A DNA stretch of 45,510 nt from a virus, in the IMG/VR virus record IMGVR_UViG_3300017934_000064, positions 1 through 45,510 of that record. The stretch is one strand, 5' to 3'. A program made the translations under genes and the position numbers. The notes beneath the pieces were generated by a model. The model had not been told where the DNA came from. It saw only the letters and a list, made by a program, of their open reading frames with translations, and ran no database searches. This document shows, one piece after another, positions 33,202 to 41,500 of the stretch (position 1 is the stretch's first letter; each line of letters starts with the position of its first letter).

Positions 33202-33881
33202 AAAAACATCGGTCGGGTGATTGTCAGTGCGGCTGTGGCAAGAAAACGACCCTTGCCAAGGAAACTCGGCGCGGTGCTGTCGCCGGGGAGCCTAATAGGT
33301 TCATTCGCGGCCACAGTTCTTGTCACCCTCGTGGGACTAGCCGAATGGTCGTCATCGACGGTGCTCGCTATAAAACCGTTCCCCTAACTCAGGATAAAGA
33401 GGCTATCGTAAGCGCCATTGATTACGTCTGGATATCGCGTCATCGATATAGCGCCTACAATCATAACGGCACGTGGTACGCACATCGCAGCGTGACGCAG
33501 TCAAACGGAAAACGGAAAGCTATTGGTATGCATGTGGAAATTCTTGAGCGCATGTTGGGGGTGAGAACCAATCACCATCAACAAGCGGATCACGCAAACG
33601 GGGATGGATTAGATAATCGACGTTGCAATCTCAGAATTTCAACCCCTAGTCAGAGTTGTGCGAATCGGCCTAAATTCAAGGAAAGTACCCCCTTTAAAGG
33701 GGTATCCATCTCCCGGCGCAGATACAGGGCGTCTATCGTTCATATGGGAACGAGGCACTACCTCGGGTCGTTTGAATCCTCGATACAGGCTGCGCACGCT
33801 TACGACGAAGCCGCACGCTCATTCTTTGGCAAATTTGCCTGCGTAAATTTCCCCCGTAAGGGAGAGCGTGGATGCCTCTAG
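33198..33881 (+). CDS. HNH-AP2 homing endonuclease
   Basis: 227 residues. ATG 33198 overlaps the methyltransferase stop (ATGA). The N-terminus has a Cys module (DCQCGCGKKT) shared with the enzyme at 38951. The centre has HNH features (MHVEILERML, then ADHANGDGLDNRRCNLRI). The C-terminus is an AP2 DNA-binding domain (FKGVSISRRRYRASIV, YLGSFESSIQAAHAYDEAA). It is a close relative of the minus-strand enzyme at 13147 but has another N-terminal zinc module. Its end overlaps the next gene by 10 nt. Confidence 0.85.
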   Translation: MKKHRSGDCQCGCGKKTTLAKETRRGAVAGEPNRFIRGHSSCHPRGTSRMVVIDGARYKTVPLTQDKEAIVSAIDYVWISRHRYSAYNHNGTWYAHRSVTQSNGKRKAIGMHVEILERMLGVRTNHHQQADHANGDGLDNRRCNLRISTPSQSCANRPKFKESTPFKGVSISRRRYRASIVHMGTRHYLGSFESSIQAAHAYDEAARSFFGKFACVNFPRKGERGCL

Positions 33882-35236
33882 CGGAACGCCAAGTTTATCC
33901 TTTAGATCATGCGACCCATCTGCCGATTCTTATCGGTCTCGGACTCAAAATTTCTATCATCCGCGTTCTCGAATTGGGCGCAGGTTCGTACTCCACGCCC
34001 CTGTTCGTTAACCGTGACGTATTCCCTGATCTAGTTGAGCTAGTGTCTGTCGAACATGATCCAGAGTGGAGAGAACGCATCCGTGGAGGTGAGGGTAATG
34101 GCCGCATCGTGCTTACGGATACCCCTCCGACCGACCGTTCCCGGTTCCATCTGATTTTCGTTGATAGTGCCGATGCTGCCTCCCGTACTGCAATCCTACG
34201 ACTGCTACGTGAATCCGAGTCTCAACCTGCTCTAATTGTTGTTCACGATTCTGAGAACGAGTGGTACCACGAAGAAATCGAGAAGTTCCCTAAGCGTCAT
34301 CACTTCGTTGCTTTTAATCCAGAAACGAGTGTGATCTGGCGAGCCGATGACCGAGAACCGGAAATTTATAAAGCGATCATGGAAATTGACGCAATTACGC
34401 GGCTTCATGCCAATGATCGGCCCGATGATATAGCTAAGTGGATTGAACTGTTCCGAGCGGGAGTGTCGCCCGCGCCCCCATCGCATCCGCTTACCGTTTC
34501 TGTCGATATGGTGACATACCGACGGGTGCCGCAGATGCGAAATACGCTCGAAACGTATCTCATTCAGACCCGCAAGCCTGATGAGTTGATCGTGGTCGAG
34601 GATGGCTATGACGGCGGGGAGACTGAGAGCCTTTGCAAAGAATTTTCTGATCGGCTACCGATCAAATACGTTTGCCGCCGCAACCGTCCGGACGTTCCAT
34701 TCTCTAACGCCGCGATTCCCCGCAATATCGGCATCCGGCAGGCCACAGGCGATATCATTGTCCTTCACAACTCCGAAGTACGCTTCACCAAGCCGACCGA
34801 TTTTGCCAACATTGTCGGGCCTACTGAGGCTGACCCGATGATTTGTACATGTGCACCGTGCGAAGCGCTTAACCCGGATGGTTCCCACAAACAGTGGTAT
34901 TGCGATCCCCACCTCTGGAATTTTTCCCACTTCTGCGCGGCCTACCGGAGAAAGGCGATTGTTGAGGAATTAGGCGGGTTTGACGAAGCGTATCGCCGAT
35001 ATGGCTGGGAAGACATGTCTTTCAATATGCGAGCGAATCGCGCCGGTATTGTCAGCATATGGGCTAAGGACGTTGTAACTCAGCATCAATGGCATGAAGT
35101 GAGGTCGAGTCCGCAGGATAGAGAAGCGCAGGAATTTAATATCAGATACAGCACTCAAGAAATGGAAGATATCTTGAGCGGACGGCGGACGCTGGAGGCC
35201 AACCTCGGTAAGCCATGGGGAGATCTGTCGTCCTGA
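33872..35236 (+). CDS. Fused methyltransferase-like and GT2 glycosyltransferase
   Basis: 454 residues. The first 150 have a SAM-methyltransferase-like Rossmann pattern: IIRVLELGAGSYSTPLF (motif I), ELVSVEHD (acidic end of motif II) and HLIFVDSA. A charged linker is followed at about 209-430 by a GT2 domain: VSVDMVTYRRVPQ, ELIVVEDGYDG, PRNIGIRQATGDIIVLHNSE and a galactosyltransferase-type end GGFDEAYRRYGWEDMSFNMR. The fusion links methylation to sugar transfer, as in some O-antigen and capsule enzymes. The HNN motif replaces the usual DxD in the GT part, so metal use is uncertain. Confidence 0.75.
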   Translation: MPLAERQVYPLDHATHLPILIGLGLKISIIRVLELGAGSYSTPLFVNRDVFPDLVELVSVEHDPEWRERIRGGEGNGRIVLTDTPPTDRSRFHLIFVDSADAASRTAILRLLRESESQPALIVVHDSENEWYHEEIEKFPKRHHFVAFNPETSVIWRADDREPEIYKAIMEIDAITRLHANDRPDDIAKWIELFRAGVSPAPPSHPLTVSVDMVTYRRVPQMRNTLETYLIQTRKPDELIVVEDGYDGGETESLCKEFSDRLPIKYVCRRNRPDVPFSNAAIPRNIGIRQATGDIIVLHNSEVRFTKPTDFANIVGPTEADPMICTCAPCEALNPDGSHKQWYCDPHLWNFSHFCAAYRRKAIVEELGGFDEAYRRYGWEDMSFNMRANRAGIVSIWAKDVVTQHQWHEVRSSPQDREAQEFNIRYSTQEMEDILSGRRTLEANLGKPWGDLSS

Positions 35237-35255
35237 AAGTGATAAGATATCTGGT

Positions 35256-35882
35256 ATGGGGTTGTCCTATCCTAAACCGCTGCCAAACACTGATAACTTA
35301 GTTGAACTGCGTACATGCCGATTGTGCGGTGTTGAAAAATTGCTAGCTAAATTTGTCGGCGTCACTAGGGGGCGACGTTCGCAGATATGCAGTAAGTGTC
35401 ATTCCCGTCGAGTCAATGAGAGGGCTAGAAGTAAAGACCTCAGCCCTGAACAGTTGGAAAAAAGACGTGTGAAATGGAGAGAGTATGACGAAAAGCGCCG
35501 TGAGATAAAAAGAGAACAAGCAAGACAACGACAGCGGGAGAAGAAAAAGGAATACTTGTCAAGTTGGTATCAGCGCAATAAGAATCCTAACGTAGCGCGT
35601 GCAAAACTTAAACAACTGAAGGCAGAAGTGCTTGCGGCTTATGGAGGGAAGTGCTATTGCTGCGGCGAGACTGAGATCAACTTTCTTACTCTGGATCATC
35701 CCAAAAACGACGGGGCTACCCATCGGATTGCGAACGGCGGTAATCCTTTCTATAAGTGGCTTCAAAGGAATGGCTATCCTAAAGGGGTAGTAAGGGTGGC
35801 GTGCTGGAACTGTAACTGCGGAAGACACGTAAACGGAGGCATTTGCCCCCACAAAACTAAAAGGAAAAGCCCAAACCCGTGA
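35256..35882 (+). CDS. Zinc-binding HNH-type homing endonuclease
   Basis: 208 residues. The first 50 have a zinc module (CRLCGVEK, CSKCHSRR). A highly charged Arg/Lys/Glu helix (about 60-105) follows. The second half is an HNH core: YGGKCYCCGETEINFLTLDHPKNDGATHR, here described by its key residues C-x2-C, LTLDH and HR, then a CWNCNCGRH module. By eye it is AT-richer than the glycan genes, as for other mobile enzymes here. The stop overlaps the next GTG (GTGA). An AGATATCT lies at 35245-35252, just before its ATG. Confidence 0.75.
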   Translation: MGLSYPKPLPNTDNLVELRTCRLCGVEKLLAKFVGVTRGRRSQICSKCHSRRVNERARSKDLSPEQLEKRRVKWREYDEKRREIKREQARQRQREKKKEYLSSWYQRNKNPNVARAKLKQLKAEVLAAYGGKCYCCGETEINFLTLDHPKNDGATHRIANGGNPFYKWLQRNGYPKGVVRVACWNCNCGRHVNGGICPHKTKRKSPNP

Positions 35883-36754
35883 AATTCAGTTACGTGGTGG
35901 GCACGCGCCCAAACCTAGTCAAGTTGGCCGCCCTCTATCCCCACCTCCCCGGCACCATCTACCACACCGGTCAGCACTGGGGGGCCATGTCCAACCCCTT
36001 TCTCTACGAATACCGGCTCCCTCAACCCCTGCCGCTACGCGAACTGTCGGGTGATGTGGCCATCGTATTCGGCGACTGCCGCTCCACCTTGGAAGGCGCC
36101 GACGCCGCCAAAAAATGGGGGATGCGGCTGGCCCATGTCGAGGCCGGCCTCAGGTGCGGCGACCTGACGATGGAAGAGGAGCGGATACGGATAGAGGTCG
36201 ACGCCATGTCGGACTGGCTGTTCGCGCCCAGCCAGGACGCGGTCGATAACCTGCGGCAGGAGAAAGTGCGAGGCGAGGTCTATCTGGTAGGCAACGTGGT
36301 CATGGATACCTTGACCCGGTACGGGCTGCTTACTCTGCACCGGCCGTTCAACGTCGACGACCACGCCAAATTGCGCGCCATTGTCGAGGCCGTGGGAGCC
36401 TCGGGACTGGCCTTTCGCTGGCCGGTACATCCGCGCGTAGAGCCGCCGATAATTGAGGGCGTGACGATTGAGCCGCCGCTGGGACGCGGATTGTTCATTG
36501 AGCTATTGCGCGGGGCCGTGGTGGTGGTGACGGACTCCGGCGGCGTGCAGGAGGAAGCAGCATGGCTGGGCCGACCGTGCATCACCGTCCGACCATCCAC
36601 TGAACGACCCATCACTTTACAATATGGCAATCGGCTGACCGACGTGGCGGGGTTGACCGAGGTGATACGGGCGGTGGTGCCCCAAATCCCTCTTTGGGAT
36701 AGCCACGCGGCGGAGAGAATCGCCGCTATTCTCAAGGCCGTAACCGCGACGTGA
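35879..36754 (+). CDS. wecB: Compact UDP-N-acetylglucosamine 2-epimerase-like protein
   Basis: 291 residues from GTG 35879 (GTGA overlap). Family motifs: VVGTRPNLVKLAALYP, HTGQHWG, HVEAGLRCGDLTMEEERIRI in which the key residues H, E and R are kept, then VVTDSGGVQEEAAWLGRPC near the end. These are the active-site segments of WecB-type epimerases that make UDP-ManNAc. The protein is about 80 residues shorter than typical WecB (~375). It may make an N-acetylmannosamine donor for the cluster. A non-hydrolysing role is likely; the substrate is inferred from the family. Confidence 0.75.
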   Translation: MKFSYVVGTRPNLVKLAALYPHLPGTIYHTGQHWGAMSNPFLYEYRLPQPLPLRELSGDVAIVFGDCRSTLEGADAAKKWGMRLAHVEAGLRCGDLTMEEERIRIEVDAMSDWLFAPSQDAVDNLRQEKVRGEVYLVGNVVMDTLTRYGLLTLHRPFNVDDHAKLRAIVEAVGASGLAFRWPVHPRVEPPIIEGVTIEPPLGRGLFIELLRGAVVVVTDSGGVQEEAAWLGRPCITVRPSTERPITLQYGNRLTDVAGLTEVIRAVVPQIPLWDSHAAERIAAILKAVTAT

Positions 36755-36773
36755 CCGCCGACGTAATCTTCCA

Positions 36774-36802
36774 TTGACAGACAGATATCTGCGGTATAGT
36801 AT
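36774..36802 (+). promoter_or_regulatory. Strong sigma-70-type promoter with AGATATCT in the spacer
   Basis: TTGACA (36774-36779), a spacer of exactly 17 nt and TAGTAT (36797-36802, 5 of 6 consensus). The spacer contains AGATATCT at 36783-36790, the same 8-bp palindrome found in tandem by the RHH gene at 20182. A protein bound here would block RNA polymerase. The ATG of the small zinc protein lies 8 nt after the -10, so the transcript is predicted to be leaderless. Confidence 0.7.
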
Positions 36803-36810
36803 GACCCGCC

Positions 36811-36981
36811 ATGAGACGAACTAGCGACCCACTGTGGATGAACGCCAAGTACGACGGCGAGTGCGCTGAATGCGAGGCCGATATCGCCGTAGGTGACCGC
36901 ATCGTGTACGACCCTGATGAGCGCAAGGCATACTGCGATGTGTGCGGGCCTGAAGTCGCAGGCGATGATCCAGTAGGCTGA
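36811..36981 (+). CDS. Small zinc-ribbon-like protein (56 aa)
   Basis: Two C-x2-C pairs (CAEC at about 18-21 and CDVC at about 44-47) with an acidic middle, GDRIVYDPDERK, fit a short zinc ribbon. Promoter elements lie directly upstream and the ATG is 8 nt from the -10. The downstream gene begins only 10 nt after the stop, so it could share the transcript. Function unknown; a small regulator or protein-binding adaptor is possible. It is below the usual length limit of gene callers and easily missed. Confidence 0.6.
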   Translation: MRRTSDPLWMNAKYDGECAECEADIAVGDRIVYDPDERKAYCDVCGPEVAGDDPVG

Positions 36982-36991
36982 TGATATTCAG

Positions 36992-37969
36992 ATGCTTACG
37001 GTAAACCTTATCGGCAACCCCCACAGCCTCGGCCTGCGCCGCGACGCCGAAATCCTGCGCACACAACTGGAATCGCACGGGGCCACCGTGCGCGACGTGG
37101 ATATGTTCACCCTCCGACCGGACGAAAGCGTGCGCGGGGCCGATATCAACCTGTTCCTTGAGTCCCTCCACGACGGTCGCTATCTGCGCGGATATGCCTC
37201 GGCCAACTGGCTGCTGGTGAACAGCGAATACTATTTTCCCGAGCAGTGGGACCGCCATCTGCCGCTGATATCGCTGGTCATGGTCAAGACTACGCACGGT
37301 CACAACGTCTGGCGCAATCGGCTGGGTGACAGTCGCACGCTCTATACGAGCTTTGCCTCCCGCGACCTCCATCAACCGGGCATCGTCAAGACCGGATGGT
37401 TTTTGCACAGCCCGGGGAAGTCCATGGAGAAGGGTACGGAGGCCGTGGCCGGGGCTTGGCGTGCGGGCATCCCTCACCCTCTGACGGTAGTCACCAACGC
37501 CGCCAACCCACTCGACCGCCAAGCCGCTCACCAGTTGCAGGCCATGTTCGCCGGTATCTCCAACGTCCGCCTGCTGCACGACATCTCGGATGAGCAGATG
37601 ACCATCGAGATGAACCGCAATCGGTTCTTCCTCCAGCCGTCGCTATACGAAGGTTGGGGCCACAGTCTGCACGAGGCCCTGAGCGCCCGCGCTGTTGTGC
37701 TTACGACTGACGCGCCGCCCATGCGCGAGTTTCCAGGTATAGACAGCCGGATGCTGATACCCATAGAGAGAGTGGAGCCGCGGACGATTATCCAGTGGCA
37801 TTACGTCGGCGTGCAGGGGATAAGGGAGACGGTGGAGAGGGCGGTGGGGTTGGCCAAGCGCGAGTTGGAGTTGGTCGGCGATAGGGCGCGGGATGGTTGG
37901 GAGACGGAGCGGGACAGGTTTCGGGAGACGTTCGGGAAAGCCATCAGTCAGTGGTATTCATGGATATGA
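36992..37969 (+). CDS. GT4-like glycosyltransferase
   Basis: 325 residues. Second Rossmann half with the typical E-x7-E region: LQPSLYEGWGHSLHEALSARAVVLTTDAPPM (here given by its key parts FLQPSLYEGWG and ALSARAVVLTTDA). The first half is reduced but has ADINLFLES and a NWLLVNSEYYFP segment. GT4 retaining enzymes use activated sugars and add them to glycans or lipids. No membrane helix is seen. It sits downstream of the predicted promoter at 36774, after the small zinc gene. Confidence 0.75.
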   Translation: MLTVNLIGNPHSLGLRRDAEILRTQLESHGATVRDVDMFTLRPDESVRGADINLFLESLHDGRYLRGYASANWLLVNSEYYFPEQWDRHLPLISLVMVKTTHGHNVWRNRLGDSRTLYTSFASRDLHQPGIVKTGWFLHSPGKSMEKGTEAVAGAWRAGIPHPLTVVTNAANPLDRQAAHQLQAMFAGISNVRLLHDISDEQMTIEMNRNRFFLQPSLYEGWGHSLHEALSARAVVLTTDAPPMREFPGIDSRMLIPIERVEPRTIIQWHYVGVQGIRETVERAVGLAKRELELVGDRARDGWETERDRFRETFGKAISQWYSWI

Positions 37970-38901
37970 AACGACCTTGCACCTACCGCGTGATAGTTCT
38001 GGGCAACGCGCGTGCCCCATTTTCGACAGAAAGCGACCTCATCTGGACATTTTCCCAGTTGGGCTGGGGGGTCATCCCCCTACAGGAGGACACCTGCGAC
38101 GCCTCCGAGTGTCTCGCCCACGACGTTGACCTGTTCTTTTGGGTACACACCCACACCTGGGAACCGCGCGGGATGGCCATGATCGACGTGCTGGACGTAC
38201 TCAAGCAGCGCGGCGTCCCCACCGTCGGCTACCATCTTGATAAATTCGTGGGCCTGCGTCTGCTCGATGACCGCGAATCGCGCGTGGGTGTACATCCATT
38301 CTGGAAGTGCGATACGGTATTCACCGCCGACGGTGGCAACCAAGAATTCTTTTCCAGCCGTGGCGTCAATCACGTTTGGCTCCCGCCGGGGATATGCCTG
38401 CGCTACTGCTATGTCGGACAGTCCAAGGACGAGTACAAGGCCGACGTGGTGTTCGTGGGCAGCAAACACTATCACCCCGAATGGCCATTCCGACAGCGGT
38501 TGGTAGAGTGGTTGGATGAGCCGCACCCGTGGACGTTCAAGCGCTGGGGTGGCGACCGACCGGGAGCACGGGAGGAGTTGAACGACATCTACGCCAGTTG
38601 CAAGGTTGTAGTGGGCGATAGTTGCCACGCGGGAAGCGATTATTTTTGGAGCGATCGCGTGACCGAAGTGCAAGGTCGCTGCGGCTTCCTCGCGCACCCT
38701 GCCAGCAAGGGTATGGACGTAACGGGGATGGCCGACTATAGACCTGCTGACTTGGTCGACCTCAACAACGTCATTCTCTATTATCTGGAGAATGAGAACC
38801 AGCGCCGCGAGATGCAAGTAGCTGGGTATGAGTATACGAAGCGGAAGCACACTTGCCACAACAGGATACTGGCGATTTTGAATAGACTGGGATTGAACTA
38901 G
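37966..38901 (+). CDS. CgeB-like glycosyltransferase-like protein
   Basis: 311 residues from ATG 37966 (ATGA overlap with the GT4 stop; 37960 is an alternative). An N-terminal strand VIVLGNARAPFSTESD is followed by LAHDVDLFFWVHTH and VPTVGYHLDKFVG. The C-terminal part YKADVVFVGSKHYHP, then DIYASCKVVVGDS and RCGFLAHPASKGMD matches spore-protein CgeB / GT-B proteins where a conserved G-x-G-F-L and a Glu come near the end. It is probably a transferase with GT-B fold. The substrate is unknown. Confidence 0.6.
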   Translation: MKRPCTYRVIVLGNARAPFSTESDLIWTFSQLGWGVIPLQEDTCDASECLAHDVDLFFWVHTHTWEPRGMAMIDVLDVLKQRGVPTVGYHLDKFVGLRLLDDRESRVGVHPFWKCDTVFTADGGNQEFFSSRGVNHVWLPPGICLRYCYVGQSKDEYKADVVFVGSKHYHPEWPFRQRLVEWLDEPHPWTFKRWGGDRPGAREELNDIYASCKVVVGDSCHAGSDYFWSDRVTEVQGRCGFLAHPASKGMDVTGMADYRPADLVDLNNVILYYLENENQRREMQVAGYEYTKRKHTCHNRILAILNRLGLN

Positions 38902-38906
38902 AGATG

Positions 38907-38912
38907 TATAAT
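38907..38912 (+). promoter_or_regulatory. Perfect TATAAT, possible -10 for the HNH gene
   Basis: TATAAT preceded by TG (TGTATAAT), 38 nt before the ATG of the HNH gene at 38951. No -35 hexamer is visible at standard spacing. Because homing genes often carry their own promoter, this may drive the enzyme or the GT47-like gene behind it. Confidence 0.3.
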
Positions 38913-38950
38913 GAGAGCGCCTCACCAACTGGCTTTCGAGGAGCCCGTCA

Positions 38951-39688
38951 ATGAACGGTTTGCATGAACAAGCCGCTGCGCTCTCATCGGAAACAACTCT
39001 AGCACAATCTACCCCTCTCGGTTATTGTCGTTGCGGTTGCGGCAATCTGACCAACATCGCTGACCACAATGATGCCCGTAAGGGATGGATTGATGGTCGC
39101 CCCCTTAAGTATTGTGCAAATCATCACAAGTTTCGCAACATCACTGGAAAGAAATTCAACCGTCTAACGGCAATGTGGATAGCCGGTCGCCAGGGTATTA
39201 ATCCTAGGAAGAGCATAATGTGGCTTTGCTGCTGTTCCTGCGGTGCTTTAACACTTGCATCCACAGAGAACTTAGCGGCTGGTCGAGTGAAAAGCTGCGG
39301 CTGCTATCGGCGCGAGATTTGTATATCGAAAATTCGACATAGGCATACGGGGATTACAAATGACCCCCGATACGGCATCTGGCATTCCGCAAAATTACGG
39401 GCTAAACGTGCCAATTTACCGTTCGATATAAGAATGACAGATATCTTTATTCCAGCGAAGTGCCCGTTGCTCGATATATCTCTGAAATTTAACCGGAAGC
39501 GCGTTCAATTCAACAGCCCATCACTCGACCGAATTGTACCCGAGCTTGGATACACACTAGGCAACATTCAGATTATTAGCCACAGAGCCAATTCTATGAA
39601 ACACAATGCGACCTTAGAGGAGATGAAAACCCTTGTCGGGAATTGGGAAAGCATCGAGCGTGCCCGTCATCTGGCTGACGTATCGTGA
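38951..39688 (+). CDS. HNH homing endonuclease with two zinc modules
   Basis: 245 residues, GAGGAG at 38938-38943. The first 55 have a YCRCGCGNLT module related to the one in 33198, ending in CANHH. Residues about 66-125 form a second module typical of phage HNH proteins: TGKKFNRLTAMWI, then CCCSCGALTLAST and VKSCGCYRREI. The nuclease-like end has SPSLDRIVPELGYTLGNIQI, followed by SHRANSMK. It overlaps the next gene by 29 nt if GTG 39660 is the true start there. Confidence 0.8.
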   Translation: MNGLHEQAAALSSETTLAQSTPLGYCRCGCGNLTNIADHNDARKGWIDGRPLKYCANHHKFRNITGKKFNRLTAMWIAGRQGINPRKSIMWLCCCSCGALTLASTENLAAGRVKSCGCYRREICISKIRHRHTGITNDPRYGIWHSAKLRAKRANLPFDIRMTDIFIPAKCPLLDISLKFNRKRVQFNSPSLDRIVPELGYTLGNIQIISHRANSMKHNATLEEMKTLVGNWESIERARHLADVS

Positions 39689-40778
39689 GGGCGTGACGCC
39701 GAATCGCGGCTACTGGGACGATGCCATTCTGGAAAGCCTGTTTTCGCGTCGGATGTGGCGACCATCGTGCGCCTTCACGCTCACGCACGTAGAGAATTGC
39801 GGCGAGGTCTGTCCCGACGATGGCGCTATCGTCGTCCTGCCCGCACGGCACCACGCGACCGCTGAGTACGTTGACCGCTTGAACGCCGACATGGCGCGGC
39901 TACCTTGGGTCATCCTCATGCTCATAGGTGACGAGGAGTCAGCATTTCCCGTTCATCTCGTCCAACACCCGAACATCCGTATCTGGCAGATGATGGCGCG
40001 ACCGGACAATTCGCTGGTGCATACGCGATTGCTCAACGGTTGGACGCCGCATATCCGTCTGCTCGACAACCAGCCGTGTCCGGACAAAGATTATCCTGCT
40101 TTTTTTGCGGGCCAGATAACCCACGAGCGCCGCCGAGCCTGTACCAAGGCGATGGAGAACTTTCCGTGCCGAGTGGTGGGCACGCAGGGCTTCACTCAAG
40201 GTCTGCCGCCTGATGAATACGTGCGCGAACTGGCGAGGGCGAAGATAGCGCCTTGCCCTAGTGGTCCACAGGCACCTGACAGTTTCAGATTTTCGGAGGC
40301 CTTGGAAGCCGGATGCGTACCCATCGCCGACGCCCACGCCCCGGTGCCCTACCCGGATGGCTACTGGCAGAGCGTGCTGGGCGACCATCTACCCTTCCCC
40401 GTTATTGAGGACTGGGCGACCCTGCCCGAGGTCGTGAAGCGCGAACTCGCCGATTGGCCCAACAACGTCAACCGCTGCGGCGCATTCTGGATGCAGTATA
40501 AGCGCGATCTCGCTTACCGACTGGAACGCGATATCCGAGAGTTGAGCGGATGCCAGCTTGAGCCTCTATACTTGGACGACCAGATCGCCATCGATATCCA
40601 TACCGGTCGGACAACCGACGTGACGGCGGCGGTGGCGAGCGTGCGGTCGCATTATCCGCTGGCCGAGATAGCGCTCTGCTTTGACCCGGATGTAGAGCCG
40701 GAACAGGTGCGGCGGCTGATTTGGAAATGCCAGCGGGAGTGGCGGAACGTGCTGCCGATATTGGAGGAGAGCGAGTGA
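39660..40778 (+). CDS. Exostosin-like (GT47) glycosyltransferase
   Basis: 372 residues from GTG 39660; TTG 39633 with AGAGGAG upstream is an alternative start that would lie deeper in the HNH gene. The family pattern is clear from about 140: YPAFFAGQITHERRR, then GTQGFTQGLPPDEYVREL, KIAPCPSGPQAPDSFRFSEALEAGCVPI in its key parts (PCPSG, SFRFSEAL, GCVPI) and PYPDGYW. These match bacterial exostosin-domain transferases. A role in making a phage-specified glycan is inferred. It ends in a GTGA overlap with the next gene. Confidence 0.8.
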   Translation: MPVIWLTYREGVTPNRGYWDDAILESLFSRRMWRPSCAFTLTHVENCGEVCPDDGAIVVLPARHHATAEYVDRLNADMARLPWVILMLIGDEESAFPVHLVQHPNIRIWQMMARPDNSLVHTRLLNGWTPHIRLLDNQPCPDKDYPAFFAGQITHERRRACTKAMENFPCRVVGTQGFTQGLPPDEYVRELARAKIAPCPSGPQAPDSFRFSEALEAGCVPIADAHAPVPYPDGYWQSVLGDHLPFPVIEDWATLPEVVKRELADWPNNVNRCGAFWMQYKRDLAYRLERDIRELSGCQLEPLYLDDQIAIDIHTGRTTDVTAAVASVRSHYPLAEIALCFDPDVEPEQVRRLIWKCQREWRNVLPILEESE

Positions 40779-41233
40779 ATAACGAACAGGAATCCAAAGG
40801 GCTAGGCGAAACCGTGGACAGTCTCACGGCTGCCAAGAAGGTACTGGAGGACAAATCCGCTCAACACGGTGCGAAAGTGTGCACCTTGAAAGGCGAATTA
40901 CCCGACCCCGCCTATGCAGGTCTCGGCAGTGCGCCACAGCCGGTAGACCCCAACACCGGTATGCATAAGGACTACTACATTCTGTGCGATGAGGAGCGGG
41001 CCAAGGGGTTTGTTCAACCTGTACGTACCGCCTATAAGCATCTCAAGTGCGGCTCAGTGACCTACATGGGCATCAAGTTGGCCGAGACCTACGCACGAGA
41101 TCCCAAGTTTTACGGCGCGACGTTCTGCTGCGCCTGCGGTAGCCACTTCCCGCTGTTCACTGTCGACGGTAATCAATTTGTATGGGTGGTGGACGGCGAG
41201 ACGACAGATATTCCGGTAGGGGAACAGCCGTGA
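40775..41233 (+). CDS. Cys-containing phage protein of unknown function (152 aa)
   Basis: GTG 40775 overlaps the exostosin stop (GTGA) and has GGAGG upstream (40763-40767). The second half has HLKCGSVTYMGIKLAETYARD, then YGATFCCACGSHFPL and QFVWVVDGETTDIP, a pattern I associate with small zinc-binding phage proteins. C..C pairs (HLKC, CCAC) may bind zinc. It is followed by another GTGA-coupled gene. No function can be given. Confidence 0.5.
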   Translation: MNNEQESKGLGETVDSLTAAKKVLEDKSAQHGAKVCTLKGELPDPAYAGLGSAPQPVDPNTGMHKDYYILCDEERAKGFVQPVRTAYKHLKCGSVTYMGIKLAETYARDPKFYGATFCCACGSHFPLFTVDGNQFVWVVDGETTDIPVGEQP

Positions 41234-41496
41234 CACGCAGGCCAAGCGGGAAGATGAATCCCAATCATCCCGTGGTACAGGAGATGCGCGAACAGTGGTA
41301 CAAGATCGCGGCCATACTCCTTCGTCGTCTCGGCGGCGAGGCTATCATCACCGATGACGAAATAGCAGCCTTTGCCAGCGCGTCCAAACACAATATCGTG
41401 ATAGACACTCGCGGCAACACGAACCTCCGGCTCTCCTTAGTAGATGATGAAAAGGCACGGGAATTAGCGCGCAAGGAAGGGGGTTTGGCACACTGA
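41230..41496 (+). CDS. Unrecognised small helical protein (88 aa)
   Basis: GTG 41230 in GTGA overlap, with GGGGAA shortly upstream. Helix VVQEMREQWYKIAAILLRRLG is followed by IITDDEIAAFASA and a strand part (HNIVIDTRGNTNLRLSLV). Phages often have a similar protein of this size; no role is known. It is coupled to the preceding Cys protein. Confidence 0.5.
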   Translation: MTRRPSGKMNPNHPVVQEMREQWYKIAAILLRRLGGEAIITDDEIAAFASASKHNIVIDTRGNTNLRLSLVDDEKARELARKEGGLAH

Positions 41497-41500
41497 TACC

